Made by a program: the position numbers and the translations under genes. Of a stretch of 64,000 nt of DNA, positions 17,153-26,332 are shown one piece after another (positions within the stretch are counted from its first letter, which is position 1; every line of letters begins with the position of its first letter). Origin of the DNA: a bacterium (lineage in GTDB: Bacteria > Desulfobacterota > Deferrisomatia > Deferrisomatales > BM512); the NCBI GenBank assembly GCA_004322275.1, contig SCTA01000034.1, forward strand, positions 21,464 to 85,463, written 5' to 3'. Under the pieces are notes generated by a model. It did not search any database and had not been told where the DNA came from. It worked only from the letters and a program-made list of their open reading frames with translations.

Positions 17153-18787
17153 ATGTTCTGCCAGCAATGTGAACAGACGATAGGCGGCAAGGCCTGCGAA
17201 AAGAAAGTCGGCGCCTGCGGCAAAACCCACGAGGTAAGCGCCCTTCAGGATCTCTTAACCTACTGCGTACGCGGTCTCTCCCATTTTGCGGTCGAGGCGC
17301 GAAAGATCGGGATCAGCGACCCCTCCGTCGGAAGATTTATCTCCGAGGCGCTTTTTTCGACCCTGACCAACGTCGATTTCGACCCGAAACGCTTCGAGCA
17401 GCTTATCAATCAGGCTGTCGGCCTCCGCGAGTCGCTGAAGGCGAAGATCGCGCAGAAAGGCGGAAAGACCTCCTTCGCCGACCCCGCAGCCGCCTTCATG
17501 CCCGCAGGCACTCTGGAAGGGCTTATAAAGCAGGGCGAGGACGCCGGGCTCCCCATCGACTGGGATGCCGGGGCCGATATCGCCTCCCTCCAGGAGATTA
17601 CCCTTCTCGGCCTTCGCGGAGTCGCGGCCTACGCCGACCACGCCGCCATACTCGGTCAGGTTGACGACGCGGTTTACGCGGCGATGGAAGATAAGCTCTC
17701 GAAGATTACCGACCGCTCGCTGGGCCTCACCGAGTGGATAGGGATAACCCTCGACACCGGCAAGGTAAACCTCCGGGCCATGGAGCTACTCGACGCCGCC
17801 AACACCGGCACCTACGGCCACCCGGTGCCCACCCCCGTCCCCCTCGGCCACAAGGCGGGCAAGGCGATACTCATCTCCGGCCACGACCTCAAGGACCTCG
17901 AAGAATTGCTCAAGCAGACCGAAGGGAAGGGGATAAACATCTACACCCACGGCGAGATGCTGCCCACCCACGGCTACCCCGGCCTCAAGAAGTACCCCCA
18001 CCTCTACGGTAACTACGGCACCGCGTGGCAGAACCAGAGAAAGGAATTCGCCCAGTTTCCCGGCGCGATTCTCATGACCACCAACTGCCTCATGGAGCCG
18101 GTGGACGCTTACAAGGCCAACATCTTCACCACCGGGCTGGTCGGCTGGCCCGGCGTGACCCACGTTAAGAACGGGGATTTCGGCCTTGTCGTCAAGAAGG
18201 CCCTCGAAATGGACGGCTTCGCCTCCGACCTCGACAAGGATTCCGTGCTTGTCGGTTTCGCGAGAAACACCGTCCTCGGCGTAGCGGACAAGGTGATAGA
18301 AGGCGTCAAATCCGGCGCGATAAAGCACTTCTTCCTCGTCGGCGGGTGCGACGGCGCTAAGCCCGGCCGCAACTACTACACCGAATTCGTCGAAAAGGCC
18401 CCCAAAGACACGATAATCCTTACGCTCGCCTGCGGAAAGTACCGCTTCTTCGACAAGAAGATAGGCGACATCGGCGGCATACCGCGCCTTCTTGACGTAG
18501 GCCAGTGCAACGACGCCTACTCCGCCGTGCAGATAGCCACCGCCCTCGCCGGGGCCTTCAACTGCGGCGTAAACGACCTCCCCCTCTCGATAATCTGCAG
18601 CTGGTACGAGCAGAAGGCGGTCGCCATCCTTCTTACCCTGCTCAGCCTCGGCATAAAGGGAATCCGCCTCGGGCCCTCCATGCCCGCTTTCATCTCGCCG
18701 AACGTCCTCGACGTACTCGTCCAGAACTTCGACATAAAGCCGATAGGCAACGTAGACGAAGATATAAAAGCCTGTCTGGCGAAGTAA
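17153..18787 (+). CDS. hcp: Hybrid-cluster protein (hydroxylamine/NO reductase)
   Basis: 544 residues. The N-terminal [4Fe-4S] ligand cluster is Cys3-x2-Cys6-x8-Cys15-x6-Cys22. The hybrid-cluster ligand segments are present: YTHGEMLPTHGYP, TTNCLMEP, LVGGCDGAKPGR, LACGKYRF and DVGQCNDAY. Hcp reduces NO to N2O or hydroxylamine to ammonia in anaerobes under nitrosative stress. ATG 17153 with GAGGAG is used; it gives the canonical MFCQQCEQT start. It is a single-gene unit with its own sigma54 promoter and terminator; no hcr reductase is adjacent. Confidence 0.95.
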   Translation: MFCQQCEQTIGGKACEKKVGACGKTHEVSALQDLLTYCVRGLSHFAVEARKIGISDPSVGRFISEALFSTLTNVDFDPKRFEQLINQAVGLRESLKAKIAQKGGKTSFADPAAAFMPAGTLEGLIKQGEDAGLPIDWDAGADIASLQEITLLGLRGVAAYADHAAILGQVDDAVYAAMEDKLSKITDRSLGLTEWIGITLDTGKVNLRAMELLDAANTGTYGHPVPTPVPLGHKAGKAILISGHDLKDLEELLKQTEGKGINIYTHGEMLPTHGYPGLKKYPHLYGNYGTAWQNQRKEFAQFPGAILMTTNCLMEPVDAYKANIFTTGLVGWPGVTHVKNGDFGLVVKKALEMDGFASDLDKDSVLVGFARNTVLGVADKVIEGVKSGAIKHFFLVGGCDGAKPGRNYYTEFVEKAPKDTIILTLACGKYRFFDKKIGDIGGIPRLLDVGQCNDAYSAVQIATALAGAFNCGVNDLPLSIICSWYEQKAVAILLTLLSLGIKGIRLGPSMPAFISPNVLDVLVQNFDIKPIGNVDEDIKACLAK

Positions 18788-18805
18788 GGTTTATTCGCTG
18801 AACGT

Positions 18806-18837
18806 AAAAAAGCCCCGTGGAGACGCGGGGCTTTTTG
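18806..18837 (+). terminator. Terminator of hcp
   Basis: A7-rich then stem AGCCCCG/CGGGGCT with loop TGGAGACG, ending in TTTTTGC. It begins about 20 bases after the hcp stop. The A tract upstream makes it potentially bidirectional. Confidence 0.88.
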
Positions 18838-18945
18838 CATTTGCCGCCTCGAAGGTCAATTCTTGCGGGCCGTGTCATAATTAAGTATCTTACAGCACGT
18901 TGTTTCAGCGTTTCTTTTCCGGTCAATCTCTTCCGGGAGCGAGCT

Positions 18946-19764
18946 TTGCGCATAGTAGTCTGCATTAAACAGGTGCCTTCGAGCACGAAGGTGAACATAG
19001 ACCCCGAGACGAAGACCCTGATGCGCGGGGGGGTGGGCGCGATGCTGAACCCCTTCGACGAATTCGCCATAGAGGAGGGAGTGCGCCTCGCCGAGAAGCA
19101 CGGCGGGGAGTGCATAGCCCTCACGATGGGGCCGCCGCAGGCCACCGACATACTGCGGACGGCGCTGGAGCAGGGGTGCGACAAGGGGTATCTCGCTTCC
19201 GACCGCGCCTTCGCGGGTTCCGATACCCTCGCCACCTCGCGCACCCTCGCGAGCGCGATACGCGCGATAGAAAAACGCGATGGGCCGGTTGACCTCGTCA
19301 TCTGCGGCCAGCAGGCCATCGACGGCGACACCGGGCAGGTGGGGCCGAGCCTCGCCGTCCGCATGAACCTCCCGCCGCTGTCCTACGTCTCGAAGGTCCG
19401 CGAAGTGGACCTGGAGAAGCGGGAAATCACAGTCGAACGGATGCTTGAGCGCGGCACGCAGGTGGTCCGTAGCGAGCTTCCGGCGGTTCTTACGGTGGTA
19501 AAGGCGATAAACCTCCCGCGCTTTCCCTCCCTCCTCGCCAAACGCAAGGCCAGGACAAGACCGGTTGAAAAGCTGACCCTGGCCGATCTGGATATCACCG
19601 AGGCGGATACCGGCCTCAAGGGCTCGCCCACGCGGGTGGTAAAGATATTTCCCCCGGAGGAGCGCAAGATAGCCTCGGTGGTCTACACCGGCGACCCCAA
19701 GGAATCCGCCGGAAAGCTCGCCCTTGACCTTGCGAAGCTGCTCGGCCACGGGGGCGCGTCATGA
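18946..19764 (+). CDS. etfB: Electron transfer flavoprotein beta subunit
   Basis: 272 residues. It begins RIVVCIKQVPSSTKVNIDPET and carries GQQAIDGDTGQVGP, the AMP/FAD-binding loop; the DGDTxQVGP form is that of the EtfB group that includes electron-bifurcating members, unlike the mitochondrial DDDCNQT form. TTG 18946 fits: GGGAGCGAG lies just upstream and the protein start matches the family; upstream in-frame sequence overlaps the hcp terminator. Its stop overlaps the etfA start by 4 bases. Confidence 0.92.
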   Translation: MRIVVCIKQVPSSTKVNIDPETKTLMRGGVGAMLNPFDEFAIEEGVRLAEKHGGECIALTMGPPQATDILRTALEQGCDKGYLASDRAFAGSDTLATSRTLASAIRAIEKRDGPVDLVICGQQAIDGDTGQVGPSLAVRMNLPPLSYVSKVREVDLEKREITVERMLERGTQVVRSELPAVLTVVKAINLPRFPSLLAKRKARTRPVEKLTLADLDITEADTGLKGSPTRVVKIFPPEERKIASVVYTGDPKESAGKLALDLAKLLGHGGAS

Positions 19765-20948
19765 CCGCCCTCGCCATAGACCGCGACCTTTGCACCCTCT
19801 GCGGAACCTGCGTCGGCGTTTGCCCGGTGGACGCCCTCGCGATAAAGGGCGACAAGCTCGAAGTCAATGAGAACTGCACCCTTTGCGGGACCTGCGTGGG
19901 AGTCTGCCCGGTCAACGCCCTCTCGATACCGGAAGAGGCCGCGAAGGAAAGCGCTTTTTCCGGGCGCGGGATACTCGTCTACGCCGAACGCGGGGACGGG
20001 GGAATCACAAGCGCGACCTTCGAGCTTATCGGTAAGGCGGCGGAGCTTTCCGCCACCCTCGGAACCCCCGTTTCGGCGCTTCTTCTGGGCCACGGCGCGG
20101 CTCACCTTGCAAGCGAGCTGTTCGCCTACGGGGCCGACAGGGTTTACCTCTCGGAGGACCCGCAGTTCGCCGATTACCGTACCGAGGTATGCGGCGAGAC
20201 CGCGCTGGCCATCGTCGAAAAATTCAAGCCCGAGGCGGTGCTCCTCAGCGCCACCGTAGAGGGGCGCGATCTCGGCAGCTTTCTGGCTAGCAGGCTGAAT
20301 ACCGGCCTAACCGCCGACTGCACCGAGCTCGCCATCGACCCGGAGACGAGAAACCTCCTCCAGACCCGCCCCGCCTTCGGCGGAAACATAATGGCGACGA
20401 TACTTTGCGCCAAAAACCGCCCGCAGATGGCCACGGTGAGGCCGAAGGTTTTCGCGATGCCCGAGAGGCGGGAGCGGACCGGCGAAATCGTAACCTGCGA
20501 ACCCGTCCGGATACCCCATCCGCGCACAGAAGTGCTGGAGTACATACCCTTCGAGGGCGGCGTGGATATCTCCGAGGCGGAGGTAATCGTTTCGGGAGGG
20601 CAGGGGCTTCGCAAGGCGGAGAACTTCGCGCTGCTAAGGGAGCTCGCGGAGGTTCTCGGCGGGACCATCGGCGCTTCGCGTTCGGCGGTGGACGCGGGCT
20701 GGGTAGCGCACGAGCGGCAGGTGGGACAGACAGGAAAGACCGTCCGCCCGGTAATCTACGTCGCTTGCGGAATCTCCGGGGCGATACAGCACCTCGCCGG
20801 GATGAACCAGTCGGACATCATAATAGCCATAAACACCGACCCCGAGGCCCCGATAATGAAGGTGGCCAATTACGCGGTCGTGGGCGATCTGTCGATTGTC
20901 GTCCCGGAGTTGACGCGGCAACTCAAAGAACTTCTCAAAGGCCGTTGA
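19761..20948 (+). CDS. etfA: EtfA with N-terminal 2x[4Fe-4S] ferredoxin domain
   Basis: 395 residues. Residues 8-50 are a ferredoxin domain with Cys11/14/17/21 and Cys39/42/45/49; the two motifs [13 protein letters not shown] are nearly identical internal repeats. The rest is EtfA: the FAD-binding C-terminal half has [35 protein letters not shown] and INTDPEAPI. Ferredoxin-fused EtfA occurs in CarE (caffeyl-CoA reductase) and lactate dehydrogenase complexes and suggests electron traffic with iron-sulfur partners. No acyl-CoA or lactate dehydrogenase gene is adjacent, so the partner is unlinked. Confidence 0.93.
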   Translation: MTALAIDRDLCTLCGTCVGVCPVDALAIKGDKLEVNENCTLCGTCVGVCPVNALSIPEEAAKESAFSGRGILVYAERGDGGITSATFELIGKAAELSATLGTPVSALLLGHGAAHLASELFAYGADRVYLSEDPQFADYRTEVCGETALAIVEKFKPEAVLLSATVEGRDLGSFLASRLNTGLTADCTELAIDPETRNLLQTRPAFGGNIMATILCAKNRPQMATVRPKVFAMPERRERTGEIVTCEPVRIPHPRTEVLEYIPFEGGVDISEAEVIVSGGQGLRKAENFALLRELAEVLGGTIGASRSAVDAGWVAHERQVGQTGKTVRPVIYVACGISGAIQHLAGMNQSDIIIAINTDPEAPIMKVANYAVVGDLSIVVPELTRQLKELLKGR

Positions 20949-20982
20949 AAAAAGGCTCGCAATAGTTTTTCAAGGCTCTTCA

Positions 20983-21026
20983 ATAAAAACGGGGCGACAG
21001 ACCATAAGGTTTGCCGCCCCTTTACA
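20983..21026. terminator. Bidirectional terminator between etfA and the convergent secreted-protein gene
   Basis: Stem GGGGCG...CGCCCC with an imperfect inner arm (ACAGACC/GGTTTGC) and ATAA loop, flanked by AAAAA and TTT. It lies between convergent genes and can serve both. Confidence 0.7.
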
Positions 21027-21040
21027 GAGAACGTGCGACG

Positions 21041-21490
21041 CTATTTTTTCTTCCCGCCGCCCTTTTTGGCGCCGCCGTTCTTCTCTTCCTTTGCTTTCCC
21101 CTTGTTTTTGGATTCGTTGGCGTACTTGCCGCTTTTCAGTCCGTGAAACTCCGGGGAACCGGGTTTTATGCCGAGGTTCTGGGCCATTACCCCCCAGCCC
21201 TTGTGCTTGTTTACCTTGTATTCCTGTATAACAACTTCGACCGGTTTTTTCGTGACATTGCTGATCTGTAAGACCATGTAGGCGTCCCCCGGCGACCCCA
21301 CCGCGGAGAGCACGGCGTCGATCTTCGGAGCGCCCGCGCCGAACTGGGCCCCCACGTTCACCCTGAAAGCCCCGAGATCCGCGTTGGCGTTGACGTTTAT
21401 CGAGGTAATCAGATCGGAGAAATCGTCAGCCAGAGCGGCTGCGGGAAAGGCAAGGGTGAGCACGAACAAGATTGCGAACAGCTTTTTCAT
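21041..21490 (-). CDS. Secreted protein of unknown function with Lys/Gly-rich tail
   Basis: 149 residues, signal peptide 1-21 (AAALAD cleavage). The mature part has a central region with EVVIQEYKVNKHKGWGVMA followed by LGIKPGSPEFHGLK, a pattern I have seen in uncharacterised exported proteins of deltaproteobacteria but cannot tie to a function, then a C-terminal tail of Lys, Gly and Glu repeats. It is likely periplasmic. It is convergent with etfA. Confidence 0.7.
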   Translation of the reverse strand: MKKLFAILFVLTLAFPAAALADDFSDLITSINVNANADLGAFRVNVGAQFGAGAPKIDAVLSAVGSPGDAYMVLQISNVTKKPVEVVIQEYKVNKHKGWGVMAQNLGIKPGSPEFHGLKSGKYANESKNKGKAKEEKNGGAKKGGGKKK

Positions 21491-21702
21491 TTCAATCCTC
21501 TCTTAAAAAGATACCCTGATTTTCTTATCGGCAACTACCGGTTTTTCAATAACCCAAATTCGGGTAAGATGATTTTAATTTTTCAGGCGGATTTTTAAAA
21601 ATTGATTTTGCCCTCTGAAAAAGTCCGATTAAACTGAAAAGCGTAACGATCATTTCGCCCGCCGGGCACTCTTGCCGGCGTGGCCAAGACCGGAGGTTTA
21701 AA

Positions 21703-22023
21703 ATGGCTGAACGCGATGTGCAGGCTGAACTGGAAAATCTCAAGTCCGAGATGTCCAAACTCCGCGCCGATTTCGCCGGAGTCGCCGCCGCGCTGAAGGG
21801 CGCGGGCGCGGCCGAGGCTGCTTCCCTGAGGGAGAGCACCGGCGAATTCGCCGCTTCCCTGAAGGAACAGCTTCGCCACGCCATGGAAGAGGCGAAGGCC
21901 AAGGGGAAGAAGTCCGTCGAGGCCGTCGAGCATCAGGTGGGCGAGCACCCCTTCATAACGATTCTCGCGGCCTTCGGCATCGGCTTTCTGGTCGCCAAGG
22001 TTCTGGACAGGAACAGATCCTGA
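21703..22023 (+). CDS. DUF883/ElaB-YqjD-like membrane-anchored protein
   Basis: 106 residues: a long amphipathic, coiled-coil-like region (residues 5-75), then a C-terminal anchor of ~18 hydrophobic residues (FITILAAFGIGFLVAKVL) preceded by EHP. This layout matches ElaB/YqjD family proteins, which bind ribosomes in stationary phase in E. coli. First of three tightly packed genes (21703, 22050, 22268), an arrangement like yqjD-yqjE-yqjK. The 212-base gap upstream is shared with the divergent secreted-protein gene. Confidence 0.82.
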   Translation: MAERDVQAELENLKSEMSKLRADFAGVAAALKGAGAAEAASLRESTGEFAASLKEQLRHAMEEAKAKGKKSVEAVEHQVGEHPFITILAAFGIGFLVAKVLDRNRS

Positions 22024-22049
22024 AAGCTCTCGCCGAACTCTTTCTGGCG

Positions 22050-22295
22050 GTGATGGACCTCCTCGAACTGGAGGGGGTCCTTCTCCGGCGCGCCGTGCTT
22101 CGCCTTGCGACGGCTCTCGCTCTTTTGTCCCTTTTCGCCCTTTTGCTCGCGGTGGGCGCGGGTTTCATGGTGTGGGGTTTCTACCTTTACGCGGCGAAAG
22201 CGCTGGGACAGCCTGCGGGCGCTTTTCTCACCGGTCTTGTCTTCCTCCTTCTCTCCGGAGCGCTCCTGTGGACAGCCAGAAAACTCGTCCGTTGA
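22050..22295 (+). CDS. YqjE-like small membrane protein (holin superfamily III-like)
   Basis: 81 residues (GTG 22050 or, directly after, ATG 22053). Two strong hydrophobic segments (about 20-47 and 54-73) with a short loop and a basic C-terminus (WTARKLVR). Size, topology and position after an ElaB/YqjD-type gene match YqjE/phage_holin_3_6 family members. It is 26 bases downstream of the previous gene; its end is overlapped by the next gene. Confidence 0.7.
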   Translation: MMDLLELEGVLLRRAVLRLATALALLSLFALLLAVGAGFMVWGFYLYAAKALGQPAGAFLTGLVFLLLSGALLWTARKLVR

Positions 22296-22489
22296 CCGTC
22301 GAAGAGGCGAGGGAGCGGCTGATAGAGGCCGCCGGGCGCGCGAGCCCCAGGGAGTGGATACGTCAAAATCCTCCCGAAGCTCTGGCCGCGGCCTTCCTTG
22401 CCGGGCTCAGCGCGGGAGGGAGCAAAACCTCCACCTGCTCCGGTGCGCAGAGGTACGTGGATTTTATCTTTCGCATGCTGAACGAATAG
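22268..22489 (+). CDS. Small protein downstream of YqjE-like gene
   Basis: 73 residues from GTG 22268, which has a GGAG site and overlaps the preceding gene by 28 bases. It begins MDSQKTRPLTVEEARERLIEAAG and has a weakly hydrophobic Ala/Gly-rich segment near 35-50. It takes the position of yqjK in the enterobacterial cluster but I see no clear sequence similarity to it. No domain recognised. Confidence 0.6.
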   Translation: MDSQKTRPLTVEEARERLIEAAGRASPREWIRQNPPEALAAAFLAGLSAGGSKTSTCSGAQRYVDFIFRMLNE

Positions 22490-22497
22490 CGCAGCCG

Positions 22498-22932
22498 TCA
22501 GGCCAGAGTCACCCGGTCGGCGGTCCAGTAGGGGTGGAGCGGGAAGCGGACCTTCCCTATGCAGCGGAAGCTCTGCACGGGGCCGGGGTATTGCCTGCAC
22601 ATCAGCGGCTTTTGCCCGTTTATCAGGCAGGCGGCGAGACCCGAAGAAGCGCGGGAGAGATAGGGGCACCTCTTTTCGCGAATTCCCGTAGAGGGGTCGA
22701 GCCAGATTTCTCCCATGGGACCCACGCGGGAAAGAAGATCCTCCCTCCCCTCGCTTTTCCACGCCGCAACGTCGCTCTCGCTCGCCAGAAGCGTTCCGCC
22801 CCAGCGCTCGCAGCAGGCCCCGCACTGCCTGCAAGAGGCGTAATCGCCCCCGCCCCGAAGCCGTTTCGCGAAACCGGCCAGAACCGTAGTGGAAAGACGC
22901 ATAACCATGACGCTCCCCTCGGTCAAATTCAT
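22498..22932 (-). CDS. YkgJ-family Cys-cluster protein
   Basis: 144 residues. The N-terminal third contains the CRQCGACCERWGG cluster (CxxCxxCC), followed by RCPYLS and CLINGQKPLMCRQYP segments, which together form the putative zinc- or iron-chelating site of the YkgJ/UPF0153 family. Function is not established. The start could be the ATG at 22932 or the in-frame ATG at 22911. It is convergent with the small gene at 22268. Confidence 0.82.
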   Translation of the reverse strand: MNLTEGSVMVMRLSTTVLAGFAKRLRGGGDYASCRQCGACCERWGGTLLASESDVAAWKSEGREDLLSRVGPMGEIWLDPSTGIREKRCPYLSRASSGLAACLINGQKPLMCRQYPGPVQSFRCIGKVRFPLHPYWTADRVTLA

Positions 22933-23105
22933 ACAATCCGGCTCTATGAAAATATTTTTACACTCTCTCCGCCGGGGTCAAGGGGGGAAATAAATTCCTA
23001 ATGTTTTCGGGGTGTTTTTCCGTAAAAACATTGTGGTGATGAAAAGAGGCAAAAAAAGTATAATATGGCGAACGGTCACCAAAACGGACGGGGACAAGCC
23101 CTTAA

Positions 23106-24134
23106 ATGGACGACAGCGAACTTACAAGACTAAAGCAGGAGTTTTCGGCGCTCGTCGATATCGGCAAGGCGCTGACCTCGACCCTTGGAAGGCGCGAGCT
23201 AATCTCCATAATCATGGAGAAGGTCACGGAGCTTCTCCATCCCAAGGTATGGTCCCTCCTGCTCATTGACGAGCGGACCGGCGACCTCGTCTTCGAGATC
23301 GCCGTCTCTCCGACGCCCAGAAAGCTCACCGGCAAGCGCATGCCGCGCGGCGAAGGCATCGCCGGGTGGGTCGCCGTCAACGGAGAGCCGATACTCATCC
23401 GGGACGTCTCCAAGGACGCGCGTTTCACCAGAAGATTCGACAAATCCATAGGTTTCGAGACCCGCTCGATAATCTGCGTGCCCCTCAAATTCGGCAAAAA
23501 GATCACCGGCGTCATCGAATTCGTCAACAGCGTCGAAGACAAGGAATTCGGCGAACAGGACCTTGAGCTTCTCTCCACCGTCGCCGACTTCGTCGCCATC
23601 GCCATAGAAAACGCCAAAAACTTCGCCATCATTCAGGAACTGGTCATCACCGACGACCTGACCGGCCTTTACAACACCCGCCACATACTCTCCTGCCTCG
23701 ACAAGGAAGTCGAGCGGGCGAAGCGCTTCAAGACCTCCGTCTCCTTCATCTTCCTCGACATCGACCGTTTCAAGAGGATAAACGACACCTACGGCCACCT
23801 TGTCGGCAGCAAGCTCATCTCGGAGGTCGGCAAGTTCATAAGCCAGATGATGAGAAAGACGGACATGGCGGCGCGTTACGGAGGCGACGAATTCGTTGTA
23901 ATCCTGCCGAACACCGCCAAAGAGGGCGCAGTAATCTTCACGGAAAAGCTTCACGAGTCGATGCGCCACCGCATCTTTCTCGCGAGCGAGGGGATGGACA
24001 TAAGGATTACCGCGAGTTTCGGCGTGGCCACCTATCCCGACGACGCGGATTCAAAGCTTTCGCTGGTCAACGTGGCGGACAAGCTGATGTACCAAGTCAA
24101 GGAAACTACGCGCGACGGCGTTAAGTCAGCCTAG
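23106..24134 (+). CDS. GAF-GGDEF diguanylate cyclase
   Basis: 342 residues: a GAF domain (about 20-165) for small-ligand sensing, then a GGDEF domain (about 175-340). The active-site RYGGDEF is intact near residue 258, so c-di-GMP synthesis is expected, and the product-inhibition site RxxD is also intact five residues earlier (RKTD). No transmembrane segments. It is a single gene. A fragment of family B repeat sequence (GACGGCTTCGGCTTTT) follows at 24136-24153. Confidence 0.92.
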   Translation: MDDSELTRLKQEFSALVDIGKALTSTLGRRELISIIMEKVTELLHPKVWSLLLIDERTGDLVFEIAVSPTPRKLTGKRMPRGEGIAGWVAVNGEPILIRDVSKDARFTRRFDKSIGFETRSIICVPLKFGKKITGVIEFVNSVEDKEFGEQDLELLSTVADFVAIAIENAKNFAIIQELVITDDLTGLYNTRHILSCLDKEVERAKRFKTSVSFIFLDIDRFKRINDTYGHLVGSKLISEVGKFISQMMRKTDMAARYGGDEFVVILPNTAKEGAVIFTEKLHESMRHRIFLASEGMDIRITASFGVATYPDDADSKLSLVNVADKLMYQVKETTRDGVKSA

Positions 24135-24237
24135 GACGGCTTCGGCTTTTGCCGTATGTAGAATAATCCCTGAAAAACTTGTAAGATTATGTGGAAAAGC
24201 CATTCGCAGTATGGGTGTGCCGGTAATGCGGGAGTTT

Positions 24238-25233
24238 TCAGCAGATGCGGGGGAGTAATTCTCCGGCTGGGGCATCAACCAACCTTCTGGAACCCAGAAT
24301 CGTCCGGGCGACCACGCGGGGCGTTCCGGCCCTGACTTCTCCGATTATCTCGGCCCTTTCGCCGTATCTGCACCCTCTGATTATCCCCAGAGCCTTTTCC
24401 TTCAACTCCCCCGGAATGATCACCAGCATGCACCCCTCGTTGGCGACGTGCAGGGGGTCGTAGCCCAAAAGGTCGCAGGCGGAGCGGACTCCTGCCTCCA
24501 GCGGGATTAGGTTGTCGTCTATCTCTATCTCCACCCCGGACTGGGAGGCGATCTCGTTTAGCGCCTCGGCAACCCCTCCGCGCGTGGGGTCGCGAAGGAC
24601 GTGGGGGAGTGCGCCGCCGGTCAGGAGGGCCCTCGTTATCCCGCAAAGCGGCGCGGCGTCGCTCAGTATCTCCGTGGAAAAGGATATCCCCTCCCGCTTC
24701 GAGAGGACCGCAATGCCGTGGCTGCCCGCTACGCCGGTTATAATCACGGCGTCGCCCGGCCTCGCGTTTTCACCGGCTATTTCGACTCCCTCCGGGATGA
24801 CCCCAACCCCCGCAGTGTTCAGGAAGGGGCCGCAGCCCGCCTCGACAACCTTGGTATCCCCCGCGACTATCGCGACGCCCGCCTCCTCGGCCCGTAGAGC
24901 CATCGCTTTGACTATCTTGCGAAGGTCGCCCAGGGGAAAACCCTCCGGAAGTATGAAACCGGTAGTCAGGTAGAGGGGAGTCGCGCCGGACATGGCGAGG
25001 TCGTTGACGGTGCCGCACACGGCGAGATCGCCGATGTTGCCTCCTGGAAACTCCCAGGGATCGACGACGAAGGAATCGGTGGTGAGGGCGACCCTGCCGG
25101 GGGGGAGAGTCACGGCGGCGTAGTCGTTCAGCTTCGCCAGCTCGGGGCTCTTGAAATTCTCAAGGAAGATATCCTTGATGAGGGAGCGCATCTTCGTCCC
25201 GCCGCCGCCGTGAGCCCGGTTTATCCTGTCCAT
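24238..25233 (-). CDS. hypE: Hydrogenase maturation protein HypE
   Basis: 331 residues, AIR-synthase-like fold. It has the HypE features: TTDSFVVDPWEFPGGNIGDLA, VAGDTKVVE and the obligatory C-terminal PRIC in which the last residue Cys is carbamoylated and dehydrated to thiocyanate, the source of the CN ligands of the [NiFe] centre. Last gene of hypC-hypD-hypE; its ATG lies directly after the hypD stop. HypF, A and B are not in this window. Confidence 0.95.
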   Translation of the reverse strand: MDRINRAHGGGGTKMRSLIKDIFLENFKSPELAKLNDYAAVTLPPGRVALTTDSFVVDPWEFPGGNIGDLAVCGTVNDLAMSGATPLYLTTGFILPEGFPLGDLRKIVKAMALRAEEAGVAIVAGDTKVVEAGCGPFLNTAGVGVIPEGVEIAGENARPGDAVIITGVAGSHGIAVLSKREGISFSTEILSDAAPLCGITRALLTGGALPHVLRDPTRGGVAEALNEIASQSGVEIEIDDNLIPLEAGVRSACDLLGYDPLHVANEGCMLVIIPGELKEKALGIIRGCRYGERAEIIGEVRAGTPRVVARTILGSRRLVDAPAGELLPRIC

Positions 25234-25234
25234 T

Positions 25235-26332
25235 TTAGACCCCTCTGTAGCGGAAGTGGGCCCCGCAGGCGCCCTCGGAGGAGACCATGCAGGCGCCGAC
25301 GGGAGATTCGGGGGTGCAGGCGACGCCGAAGAGCGGGCATTCGGCGGGAGGTATTATCCCGCGCAAGACTTCGGCGCAACGGCAGCCGGGGGGCTCCTTC
25401 GAGTCAATCTCGACCCCCTTCAGAAACTTTTTCCTGGCGTCAAATTCTGAATACTCTTCGGAGGGCTCGTAGCCGCTCCGGGGAAGTTCGCCGAGGCCGC
25501 GCCAGCCCGCGTCCACCAGCGTGAAGGCCGCGCGGAGCAGTTCCTTCGCAGGGAGGTTGCCCTTTGCGCTGACGGCGCGGGGGTAGCCGTTCTCGACCAC
25601 GGCCCTTCCCTCCTTCGCCTGAGCGAGGATCATCACGAGACCCGCCAGCACGTCCACCGGCTCGAACCCGGCGACGACGCAGGGGACCTTGTATTTTTCG
25701 GCCACGGGGAGGTAGATGTCGGAGCCGAGCACCATCGAGGCGTGGCCGGGGCAAAGGAATGCGCCGATTCTTACCGCCGGGTCGAGGAGCAGGGCTTCCA
25801 GCGCGGGCATCAGGGCCTTGTGGGCGCTGAGGACCGAGAAATTTTTAAGACCCTCTTTTTTAGCGACGGTGAGGGAGTGGGCGACGGTGGGGGAGGTGGT
25901 CTCGAACCCCAGTCCGAGAAAAACGACCTCTTTGCCGGGGTTTTTTCGGGCGAGAGCAAGCGCGTCGGTGGCGGAATAGACGGGCGCGATCAGGCACCCC
26001 TCGGCCTTTGCCGCCGCGAGGTTCTTTTTGGTGCCGGGCACCCGGAGGGCGTCGCCGTAGGTCGCGAGAATTACCTTTTCATTTTCCGCCAGCCACAGGG
26101 CCTCGTCGAAGGCTTTTACCGGGGTGACGCAGACGGGGCAGCCGGGGCCCGAAAGGAGGGTTACGGCGGGGGGCAGCAGGCCGCGAAGGCCCATCCTGGC
26201 GATGGCCACGGTGTGGGTGCCGCAGACCTCCATTACGGAGACGGGCGGGCCGTCGTAGCTTCGGATCCTGTCGAGGAGCTTCCCCGCAAGTTCCCGGTCG
26301 CGGAAAAAATCAGAGGATGGAGCCATCGTCAA
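25235..26332 (-). CDS. hypD: Hydrogenase maturation protein HypD
   Basis: 365 residues. The scaffold on which Fe(CN)2CO is built with HypC. Conserved cysteines are in MEVCGTHTVAI, LSGPGCPVCVTP, and the C-terminal [4Fe-4S] set PPGCRCAEVLRGIIPPAECPLFG, VACTPESPVGACMVSSEG, GACGAHF. The start region overlaps the hypC end by 23 bases, indicating translational coupling. Confidence 0.96.
   Translation of the reverse strand: MTMAPSSDFFRDRELAGKLLDRIRSYDGPPVSVMEVCGTHTVAIARMGLRGLLPPAVTLLSGPGCPVCVTPVKAFDEALWLAENEKVILATYGDALRVPGTKKNLAAAKAEGCLIAPVYSATDALALARKNPGKEVVFLGLGFETTSPTVAHSLTVAKKEGLKNFSVLSAHKALMPALEALLLDPAVRIGAFLCPGHASMVLGSDIYLPVAEKYKVPCVVAGFEPVDVLAGLVMILAQAKEGRAVVENGYPRAVSAKGNLPAKELLRAAFTLVDAGWRGLGELPRSGYEPSEEYSEFDARKKFLKGVEIDSKEPPGCRCAEVLRGIIPPAECPLFGVACTPESPVGACMVSSEGACGAHFRYRGV

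Noticed and set aside
18806..18945. Upstream in-frame extension of etfB to 18817
   Set aside because: It would run through the hcp terminator; TTG 18946 has a ribosome site and matches the family start.
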